NCBI GenBank assembly: GCA_037893225.1
Contig: JAZGUH010000412.1
Coordinates: 992,001 to 1,056,000, forward strand
Source: Hippasteria phrygiana
Lineage: Eukaryota > Echinodermata > Asteroidea > Valvatida > Goniasteridae
DNA length: 64,000 bases
Direction: 5' to 3'
The notes beneath the pieces were generated by a model. That model did no database searches and was not told the origin of the DNA. It saw only the letters and a program-made list of their open reading frames with translations. The number at the start of each line of letters is the position of its first letter. Within the stretch, counting starts at the first letter, position 1. Positions 55,113-64,000 of this stretch are shown here, in pieces. Made by a program: the position numbers and the translations under genes.

Positions 55113-55518
55113 TTAACCCTAACCCCCTATGCATTTTTACTAGGAAGTGTCCTCAACCTGTCAAAATCCAACACTGTGCAGTAAACCTACTTGTATGGCA
55201 CATTCTTTGGACTTACACAAATTGGGGAATCATAGCTCCATGTAAAGTAATGGTACCAATCCCGAACTCATCAAAATTCAACACAACCTGCTGTTGGAGT
55301 TTGTAAGGCTACAATCCCGGCCAAATCTCGTTGGGCCCCCGACCCCCCTGCCCCCCGGTCAATGTTGGCTCTCATTGCGCGGAATGCGCTCCGGCTTGAT
55401 ATTACAACATTGAGCGGGGGAGCGGGGGGCGCGGGGAGGGTATGTTTATCATCACGTGGCCCAAGCATTTTGGCCGGGATTGTAGGTATATCATTGGATT
55501 TAGCATGGTTAGGGTTAA
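55113..55518. mobile_element. TTAA-flanked element with CCCTAAC ends, copy 2
   Basis: TTAA, CCCTAACCCCC ... GGTTAGGG, TTAA. The first ~190 bp match 61254-61420. Interrupted by a GC-rich nested MITE (55309-55487). Confidence 0.8.
55309..55487. mobile_element. nested GC-rich MITE
   Basis: Ends TACAATCCCGGCCAAA and inverse TTTGGCCGGGATTGTA; the body holds long C and G runs. Confidence 0.8.
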
Positions 55519-55598
55519 AATGTAACCACCCCATTTTCTCTATTTATAGAGATCACAAGGGAATTCTTATAGAATTTCCCTTGTGGTCTTTTTTGTTA

Positions 55599-55626
55599 GG
55601 GGGGGGGGGGGGGGGGGGGGGCGGGG
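55599..55626. repeat. poly-G tract
   Basis: 23 G, one C, then four G; G-quadruplex-prone and a likely sequencing or assembly length uncertainty. Confidence 0.9.
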
Positions 55627-56220
55627 TTTATTCAGATTTTTATATCCAAATTCAGAATAGTTAATCTATAATGTGGTTTATTATGTGGTTTATGTAGGAA
55701 AAAGATCACGGTGAATGTGAAAAAAAACAGGGTCTGGCTTGAAAGTAATTTGTTGAATCCCAAAGTATATTGCTCAGATTTAAGAAGCAGGGACACAGCT
55801 TTTTCAAATACATGATGTATTTTCTTTATGCATTCCTGTCAGTATTTTGAAGAAAATATATTGGAAAAATTGATAACCACAGATATTATTGCAATACGAA
55901 GCATTGAGAAGTTTTAAAGAATAGTACGGGAGATATTGAAACAAAATGTATAGTGTATGGATGTATTTGCTGATTGTCTCAAAAATGATATTTTTTTAAT
56001 ATCCAAGGCTACTGTATGTGAAAGATTGTAGTGAAAAATTAGTCTATATCATGAAGCTTTTAAAATCAAGTCAAATTTGTAAATCTGTAGAGTAGTTATC
56101 AGGATAACAATTTTAATTTCCAGAGTTCCATATATGTTTTGTCAGCTGAGAAGAAAGGGAAACTTCAAAATGGAATTGCAAGATTGAAACTGCTTTCAAA
56201 TGTCAGAATTAAATTCAACT
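55627..56220. other. no gene seen
   Basis: AT-rich intergenic DNA. Confidence 0.5.
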
Positions 56221-56221
56221 T

Positions 56222-56395
56222 CAAATCTGTCAAATAAACCACAAGGGAAACTGACTAGGTAAAAAAAGTTGTATCCTCATTGAGTGATCCCCACAATGTC
56301 GCTTCCTAGGTTGTATCGTAAAATTGGGTGTGATCGCTGGTCGCAGTTTCAAATCCCGCTCCTGGCAGTTTTCTTTGTTCACTTTGAGAATTAAA
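56222..56395 (+). mobile_element. SINE remnant with its inverted tail at the 5' side
   Basis: Begins GTCAAATAAACCACAAGGGA (inverse of the SINE tail), then the head GTTGTATCCTCATTGAGTGA. A deletion removes the A box, leaving TTTCAAATCCCGCTCCT and the tail. Confidence 0.8.
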
Positions 56396-56721
56396 TTTAG
56401 TTATTTCAATAAAGTGAGGTTATAGTTTTTATCTGGTGGTTTTATTTAGTGTTTAATTTCAAAGCATATTCAGCCTTAAGTGTTGTATCAGGCCTTTCTA
56501 CTCTGAGCTGATGGTTTGTATTGTTCAGATTTCTCTATTCGGTATGATGGAACTTCGAAACAAAAATTTGTCTGAAAAAGGATAAAAACGTCTAAGTTAA
56601 CCCTCGGTATTACTGTATTATGTTAATAACTTTTTGGCTGTTTCGGAAGTTTTCCGAAACAGCCCTTGTTTTCGTTAAGATTTTTTTTTTTTTCTTTCTT
56701 TTTTTTTTTTTTCTTTTTCAG

Positions 56722-58345
56722 ACTTTTGCCCATAGCATTTGTACACGATTTCTTTCTGCCAGGCACTTTGGCTACTTTTATGCAGCCGATTGCCTTTAAA
56801 CTTAACAGACACTTAGACCAACTACTCAGGATGCATGCCGAACTTTTACGTCATGATGACGTCATCACGTGATTTTTTATGAATTTTTGAATTTTGAAAA
56901 TCGTAACATTCATTAAATTATATCTAGCGAACAAAACAAGATATTTTCAAAATTCTTTTTCTGATAGCTTTGGTATGTCTCAAAGATATGCCCTAAATTG
57001 CGAAAATTGTGTGACGTCATGATGACGTCATCAAAAATGTGTTTTTTTATTAACGCATGTAAGGGTCAATCCGATTACAAAAATGTATATATTGAATTTT
57101 CCTGTACCCAATTCCAAAATTTCATGATCGTGGCTCACTCAAGTAAGAAATGACAGCCATTTCAAAATTTAGACCAAATTCAATATAACACAAAAGAATT
57201 CTGGGACGGGCTGATAACCATGGCTATTATGAGCTTGCTGTTTATAAAAGGGGTTGATTTCTAGTCTTTTTTCAAGTCGCTGAATTTTTGAAGTATTAAA
57301 ATCGTAACATTCTTTTCAATATATCTAGCGAACAAAACAAGATATTTTCAAAATTCTTTTTGTTATAGCTTTGGTATGTCTCAAAGATATGCCCTAAATG
57401 GCGAAAATTGTGTGACGTCATGATGACGTCATCAACAATATTTTTTTTTTAAATGCATGTAAGGGTCAATCTGATTACAAAAATGCATTCATTGAATTTT
57501 TCTGTACGTAATTCCAAAATTTCATGATCGTGGCTCACTCAAGTAAGAAATAAGAGCCATTTCAAAATTTTGACCAAATTCAATATAACACAAAGGAATT
57601 CTGGGACGGGCAGATAACCATGGCTATTATGTGCTTGCTGTTTATAAAAGGGGTTGATTTCTAGTCTTTTTTCAAGTCGCTGAATTTTTGAAGTATTAAA
57701 ATCGTAACATTCTTTTCAATATATCTAGCGAACAAAACAAGATATTTTCAAAATTATTTTTGTTATAGCTTTGGTATGTCTCAAAGATATGCCCTAAAAG
57801 GCGAAAATTGTGTGACGTCATGATGACGTCATCAACAATATTTTTTTTTTTTAACGCATGTAAGGGTCAATCCGATTACAAAAATGTATACATTGAATTT
57901 TTCTGTACGTAATTCCAAAATTTCATGGTCGTGGCTCACTCAAGTAAGAAATAGGAACCGTTTCAAAATTTAGACCAAATTCAATATAACACAAAGGAAT
58001 TCTGGGAAGGGCAGATAACCACGGCTTAAATGAGCATGCTGTTTATAAAAAGGGTTGATTTGTAGTCTTTTTTCAAGTCGCTGAATTTTAAATTTTTGGA
58101 ATCGTAACATTCTTTTCAATATATCTAGCGAACAAAACAAGATATTTTCAAAATTCTTTTTGTTATAGCTTTGGTATGTCTCAAAGATATGCCCTAAAAA
58201 GCGAAAATTGTGTGACGTCATGATGACGTCATAAAAAAAATCTTTTTTCAAGTCGCTAGAATATTGCCCATAGCATTTGTAAACTTTTTCTTTCTTACCG
58301 GCCACTTTGGCTACTTTTAAACTTAGCAAACTTGACAAATCTCAC
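56722..58345. repeat. 400-bp tandem array with paired CRE-like palindromes
   Basis: TGACGTCATGATGACGTCA starts at 57012, 57413, 57813 and 58213, an exact ~400-bp period. A variant lies at 56848. Each unit has AACAAAACAAGATATTTTCA, GGTATGTCTCAAAGATATGC and a GGGACGGGC block. The array is bracketed by a direct flank (TTGCCCATAGCATTTGTA at 56728 and 58265; CACTTTGGCTACTTTTA). Confidence 0.95.
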
Positions 58346-59000
58346 CCCCAATTCACTGTGTGCAATTGACCAAGATTTATGAAGCAACTTGAAGAGAATT
58401 TGATCACTTGCAGCCTTTAGGTTAAAGTTATTATTTTATCAATGACATAAAGTATTGTAAATTTAGAATGTTCACTGTGTGCCTTGAACAAGAATTATAT
58501 ACTTAAAATCATGAATCAGAATACATGTATAAATTGGGCGTGATTTCATCATGACAGTTGCCTTTATGTTTACTACATTCTGCACCATGTCAAATTATCC
58601 CATGCATTTATGAGTAAAAAGTAATTTGTAATGTGCTATGTGTACGTATAGCTCGATTAAATGTACATGTAGTCTTGTGAAATATTTCATTAGAGTAAGT
58701 TGAGCTGTTGAAAAACATTGACTTCTTTTTTATTTACTAGATTCATAGGTTTTTTAGCAATTAGCAAATTGACATACTTAGGATGTGACTTGTAATTTCC
58801 AACTGGCTGAAGAAATGATGAAATTAAAATTGTATTGCAAGTAATGTAATTCTGTTTCTCGATCGCTTTCAAGTTCGTTCTTTTGCATTCAGTTTCTGCA
58901 CAATTTCAAATGTCATTTTTAAACATGAATTGCTATACAGGGTGAACCTAACTAAAAAAAAGAACGAGAAAAAAAACGAAAAAAAAAAACGGTTACTATT
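58346..59000. other. no gene seen
   Basis: AT-rich intergenic DNA without a clear repeat. Confidence 0.5.
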
Positions 59001-59002
59001 CC

Positions 59003-59652
59003 AAAAATATACATGTCATGGACATATCAATTATTGCATCATAAAGTAGGAGCTACAACCTTTCTGTCAATACCTATGTGACAAGTTACGGTCACAGATG
59101 GCCGAGTATCATTGTCCTCAAAACCATAGACAGAATTTAGAAATGGACAAGTCAGTCGTTTTGATAGAAAATGAACAGAACCACTCCTACTCCATGTCAT
59201 GCTTCCTTATCTAACCATGTCTTTACTAAATGATGTGTGGCCATTGTCTTATGTAACCATAACTCCTTTGCAGAATACCATTTAGTGGGTATGTGCATTT
59301 ATGATCATTCATAGCAAAGACTTCATCTTAGCAAGATGACAGTTGAACAAAGGGTTTTCATCGTCAAAATGTTCCACCAAACAGGAGCTTTGCAGGCAAC
59401 CCAAGATGATTCGGAGCGAACTTTTGACATATAATTTTCCTGTTTTCCAGCAGACATACATTGCCTGCATGCAAGTTCAAAGCATAACCCTGACTTGTCC
59501 ATTTCTGAATTCTGTCTATGGTTTCGAGGACAATGACACTCAGCCATCCTTGACTGTAGCCTTGCGACATAGGTATTAAAAGAAAGGTTGTAGCTCCTAC
59601 TTTATGATGCAATAATTGATATATCCATGACATGTATATTTTTGGAATAGTA
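59003..59652. mobile_element. foldback element, ~155-bp arms
   Basis: 59003-59157 (GTTACTATTCCAAAAATATA ... GTAGGAGCTACAACCTTTCT ... AACCATAGACAGAAT) is inverted at 59497-59652, with a ~340-bp centre. ORFs inside (59323-59702) are arm artefacts. Confidence 0.9.
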
Positions 59653-59666
59653 ACCTGTTTTTTTAG

Positions 59667-60655
59667 TATAGGTTTTCCTGGCCAATTTAATACCCGGCTC
59701 ATTAAATTTCGTTTGAAAATGAATGCTCCATTGAATCAGCATTCAACAGTCAAAAGAGTAATTCCATTTCAGCAGTTAGCATTCACTGGCCAAATAATAT
59801 CATTCAAATTCATGAGGTCGCAAAGATCATTCAATTTCGTAAAAGCCAGCAGCAAGAGGCTGGTCAACCATTCAATTTCATCAATTGGCAAACATTTTTC
59901 AAATGTTTACATTCAAATTCGTTTCAATGGTATGTGCTTTCTGATTCGTATTTTAATTTGACGTGGTCCGAACATTAGCAGAAATAAAGAAGAAAACAAA
60001 GACCAGTGCAAACTATCACAAGGCTATAGCGAAAGATTTTGTTTTCATTTCAAACTTATCACCATAACTTTTTTAACTTTACTTAACAGTCTTCTAGATA
60101 CAGGGTACAGGCTTTAACTTTAATCATGGGGTAACAAAGCAAAAGGAACAATTATTGCAATTAAGACAAAACACATGCATATGACGTAAATGAAATGCAA
60201 ACAACACGGAAACGAATCTAACAAAGAAAAACTCAAGTGCCAATAATAAAGCTATTGCCAGCTTCCTCGAATAAACGAGCCATAACTCATGTTTAATTTG
60301 AACGCACAGAATTTGAAATTCATTGCCCATAAACGAAAAAGAAAACAAAAACTAGCAGCAAATTCATGTGCGCTTCAATGAGTCTTAACTTGATTTCATC
60401 AATTGTAGATAGGTAGTAAAAATTCAACTGAAGATTGTTGAAAATGTAGTCTTGAATGCCTATAAATGAAACAGAATGACTAAAACAAACGATGAAAAGA
60501 ACGAAATCATGTGTGCACACACGAAATTGAATGCAGTAGTAAAAATAAAAAGAAACCCTAGATTGATTGAATTAGGGGGAAATGCGTAAATTGGAATGCG
60601 TGTTAATGAAATTGAATTAATTTGTGATGAAATTAGGCGGGAAAACCTATATTAC
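59667..60655. mobile_element. candidate MITE with TATAGGTTTTCC ends
   Basis: TATAGGTTTTCCTGGCCAAT at the left; right inverse TATAGGTTTTCCCGCCTAAT. The interior is rich in ATTCAATTTC/GAAATTGAAT words in both orientations. About 985 bp, no domain. Confidence 0.6.
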
Positions 60656-60723
60656 TCTATTATCAAACCTCAAATAAAATACCCAGACATAACAAATGCA
60701 ACAGATTTTGTTAAGTTTTAAAC

Positions 60724-63145
60724 TTTATTAGCAGAGTATACATATACATGCAAAATAAAGATATTTAAATAATTGTTTCCAATTGTTTGAATATAAAGGG
60801 AAATAAACCAGCATACATGTTTCTATACACCTGTAATTATCTATGAATTATTCCAAACTATACTGTTTTCTGCATTTAAAAGATTAAAGAGAAACTCAGA
60901 ACACTTCAACTGCAGGCAGTTTTAAAAATCAAAGATTTGGAATCCAAGAAGTAAGCATTCTCTTGTAATAAGCAATACTACCATACAATGCTTGCTGACA
61001 TTAACCCTAACCCCCCAGGGCATTTTTACAAGGAGGCAGGGATGTAGTCAAGTCCATCACAAGTCCCAGAAAGTCCCTGCAAGTCCATCACAAGCACTTC
61101 AGTCCTAATTCCAATCACAAGCTATTCAAATGCTTTAACAAAGGCATTCCTTTGTCATTGTTCATCCAGTTACTTGTGACCGGCTTTATGAAAGGAATTC
61201 TGACAGGACCTGTGAAAGGACTTCAGGGACTGACTACAACTCTGTTTGGAGGCTTCCTCAACCTGTCAAAATTCAACAGTGTGCAGTATACCTATGGCAC
61301 ATTCTTTGGACTTGGACAAATTGGGGCATCATAGCTCCATGTAAAGTAATGGTGCCAAGGCCCTGCAGTACTGAACCCATCAAAACCTGACAAAACCTGA
61401 TGTTGGAGTTTGCAAGGCTTGGGGTAGTTAGGGTTAAGCACATCACTTGTCACTATTGTAACACTACTTATGTTAGGGCAAACAGTTAAAACATTTTAGC
61501 TGCATTTTGTATAATTTTCTGTAACAAATTCACATTTAAGACTGGCCAAAGACAGAACTTAGATACTTGTTTACACATTTCAACCTGGCATAACATATTT
61601 TGAAAGTGTAATTTATTTACTGCTGACTTCTTTAGAGTGGGTTCATACCAGGGGTGTGCATCTACAGGGAGTACGGGAATTGGATCCTTGATTGAAAAAA
61701 ACACGGGTACCCAGGTACCCATCAAAGATAGCCATTCCCAAAAATTAAATCTCAGAAATTGCTGATCATATTGTTCATAAAGGCCACACGTTAATACTAT
61801 CACATCGGTTCATCAATACAGCAAGACATTCAAAAAATGTTAATTCGGTTACGGGTACTCGATTCCATAATCTGGAACCGATTTCTGACATTAGCAATTG
61901 GTACTCGGTTCGGTTGCACAGCCCTAGTCCATACAAATTACAATATGCTGACGTGCTGTGGATATAACTTTTCTTGCCTGTCGTCATGGAACGTACAGTG
62001 AATGCCAACAAGGTGCTCATTCGAGTCAACCAGTCCAGCATGCACACACGATACTTGTCTTGTGCAGATTTCCTCACTTAATCAGGATAATCTCAAAAAA
62101 TTCCTCATTAATCAGGATAATCTCAAAATCACAGGTCCAGTGCTAAATTGATATCAATTAAAATCTTTAAACATACAATTACATGGTCACTTGACATGTT
62201 TGAGAACACATTCTACATGTTTTGAGAGAGGTTTGAAATGTCTGACAAAGAAGCATATGTGATGTGATCAAGCAAAATCAGCCAGAACTTGGCAATCCTT
62301 GTTTTGAGATATGGGCCAAAATATGTTTGTAGTGGAAAAATCAAAATTTACTGTTTTACAAAAACAGAAAGGAAAACATTCTTCTTTCACATGAAAATAT
62401 GACATGTATTTTAATGTGCTAAAAATGACTCAAATATTTGTAACTTTTTAATCAAAGGTCGTATTCACATGGGGTTTTCACTAATATGGAGCTTGAAGTA
62501 CGCTACAAATGAATATGTAAAAATCCAAAAATTTACCAGGGCCTACTTCAGACTGATTGTGCTTGATCGCATCACATATTTGGAAGTGGATTTCCCAATA
62601 CATGTTAGATAATAAACTTTAAAAGTTGTACATCAATTTGGCTCTAGGAATAAAAATGATAGGGACTATCACATTTTTAATACAACACAAGATATTAGAG
62701 ATAGCAAAACTTTCGACACTCGGTTCTTAATTTCCGGACATAATCAGTTTTCCAGAGGTTAATTTAAGAGCCTGGAAAACAGCCTAATTACTACCAAATA
62801 GGACAGTGAACTGGGCAGTCTTGATAAATGAATCTGAGATTGTTGGTTTAACAAGGGGAGAGCATGTAAAGCACAACTTGTGATTTTTTCTCTTAGATTT
62901 GAAAATGATCACGCTGAGTTTTGCTACACACTTCAGATCCCAAACCTGGTGCATGTATATTCTGTGTATAACAACTGTGTACAAGTTTCCAACATATAGA
63001 ATCAAGAATTACACAAATTACACGAATTACACAGTCTTAAAACATTTATCTTATTTACTTAAAGTTAGGTAAATCTTTTGTTTCAGACACAAACTTAAGT
63101 TTAACCTCACAGACTTCGTCCAATTCCCTTGCTCGTCTGGAAGTT
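60724..63145 (-). other. HGS: probable HGS 3' UTR and downstream DNA
   Basis: Follows the HGS stop on the minus strand. Inverse poly(A) signals (TTTATT on the plus strand) lie at 61612-61617 and 60724-60729; either may end the transcript. The stretch includes a TTAA element (61001-61437). No other gene was seen. Confidence 0.4.
61001..61437. mobile_element. TTAA-flanked element with CCCTAAC ends, copy 3
   Basis: TTAA, CCCTAACCCCCC ... GTAGTTAGGG, TTAA. Shares TCAACCTGTCAAAATTCAAC and TGGGGCATCATAGCTCCATG with copy 2, and contains an inverse fragment of the 5988-6452 element (61040-61190). Confidence 0.8.
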
Positions 63146-63775
63146 TTAGTCAAAGGATATGAGGGATGCTTCTTGTGGTCGGTCTTGAAGGGGCTGTAGC
63201 TGGGCCTGTGTCGTGGGTTGTTGACCCTGGTTTGCCCCAGGGTACATGCCCCCCTGGGTAGGAGGAGGGGCCCCATATTGCTGGACGGGGGGAAGGGAGG
63301 ACGTCATGCCCTGCATGTTGTATGGGTTGTTAGCTTGTGGTGCCTGCTGTTGTTGCTGAGGAGGGTAATCCAATGAGGACAAGGGCGAGTAGGTACCACT
63401 GGTGGGACCCTGCGAGGGGTGTGGCTGGGTGGATTGGGGGTGTGGCTGCGTGGGTGGGGGGTGTGGCTGGGTGGATGGGGGGTGCGGCTGGGTGGATGGG
63501 GGCTGCTGCTGCTGGTACCCCATGGGGTAGGCCCCGCCCGGCTGGGGTGCCTGCTGGGGTGCCTGCTGGGGTGCCTGCTGGGGTGCCTGCTGGGGTGCCT
63601 GCTGGGGTGCCTGCTGGGGGACTTGTTGGTACCCCTGCTGCTGTTGGGGGGGTTGGTAGGCCTGGTTGTAGCCCGGCTGGGTGGTGGAGGGGGGCTGACT
63701 GGTGTAGCCCTGCTGCTGGGGGTTGTAGCCACTGTGGGCGGGGGAACCTTGCATTGAGGAAGGTGGACTGAATGT
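63146..63775 (-). CDS. HGS: HGS/Hrs (ESCRT-0), last coding exon
   Basis: The minus strand begins at an acceptor (TTATTCTGCAG) at 63775, phase 0, reading TFSPPSSMQGSPAHSGYNPQ. It is a Pro/Gln/Tyr-rich tail with QQAP repeats (~63535-63630) and TQPHPPS repeats (~63415-63510), and ends EASLISFD, stop at 63146-63148. The terminal L-I-S-F-D is the clathrin-box-type end of Hrs, which with STAM forms ESCRT-0. Hrs binds PI3P and ubiquitinated cargo on early endosomes and recruits clathrin through this tail. The VHS, FYVE, UIM and coiled-coil exons would lie beyond the right edge. The two coding minisatellites (12-bp and ~21-bp) keep the frame. Confidence 0.85.
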   Translation of the reverse strand, partial: TFSPPSSMQGSPAHSGYNPQQQGYTSQPPSTTQPGYNQAYQPPQQQQGYQQVPQQAPQQAPQQAPQQAPQQAPQQAPQPGGAYPMGYQQQQPPSTQPHPPSTQPHPPPTQPHPQSTQPHPSQGPTSGTYSPLSSLDYPPQQQQQAPQANNPYNMQGMTSSLPPVQQYGAPPPTQGGMYPGANQGQQPTTQAQLQPLQDRPQEASLISFD

Positions 63776-64000
63776 CTGCAGAATAAGTTAATCAGGTAAA
63801 TATTACTCAGTGGACATTTACGACATGTATGAGATGTCAGATACAAAACCATTACCATGTACAAACTATTATCACCGACTTTTTAAGCCTTGATTTGTGC
63901 GTGAATTCTTTGAAAGGCTTTTTTTTTGTAAAATTACATGGTATAAATTCCTTGTATTCTGAAGCATCCCAAGAATCAAAACACTTGGAACGTTTCACTG
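63776..64000 (-). other. HGS: HGS last intron, partial
   Basis: Runs off the window edge; no further exon seen. Confidence 0.6.

Overview
This is eukaryotic nuclear DNA from an animal: genes are split by GT-AG introns, non-coding DNA dominates, and the window is packed with SINEs, LINEs, MITE-like elements and minisatellites. The two identifiable host genes and the style of repeats (tRNA-derived SINEs, zinc-knuckle LINEs, many foldback elements, frequent ACATGTA words) suit a marine invertebrate, perhaps a deuterostome such as a lancelet, hemichordate or echinoderm. The sequence alone does not fix the species.

Layout. 1-18 kb: repeat-rich DNA holding one well-formed exon of a purple acid phosphatase (ACP7-like, 4968-5176, +), a frameshifted THAP-domain gene relic (about 3992-4433, -), and many foldback and tandem repeats, including a ~1 kb inverted repeat with YY1-like words (6723-7708). 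18.1-54.8 kb (+): a complete cytosolic endo-beta-N-acetylglucosaminidase gene (ENGASE, GH85) that I could assemble as 13 coding exons with consistent phases, 722 codons plus stop. Its 20.8-kb intron 3 is a graveyard of minus-strand non-LTR retrotransposons (three ORF1 copies, one long ORF2 relic, and a second LINE type inserted inside that relic), with SINEs and MITEs nested in them. 54.8-60.7 kb: intergenic DNA with TTAA-flanked elements, a 400-bp tandem array carrying paired CRE-like palindromes, and foldback elements. 60.7-63.8 kb (-): the last coding exon and probable 3' UTR of HGS/Hrs, the ESCRT-0 subunit, convergent with ENGASE.

The host genes do not form a pathway: ENGASE trims free N-glycans in the cytosol, while HGS sorts ubiquitinated cargo on endosomes. 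Most of what is unusual lies in the mobile DNA. A tRNA-type SINE family recurs as head-to-head palindromes. A ~440-bp MITE family interrupts a LINE ORF1, where the reading frame proves a 4-bp target duplication. LINE copies appear to be stacked head-to-tail across simple-repeat junctions. An 8-bp-TSD MITE sits inside a SINE. The longest uninterrupted ORFs (44.8-46.1 kb) are artefacts of a 16-bp minisatellite.
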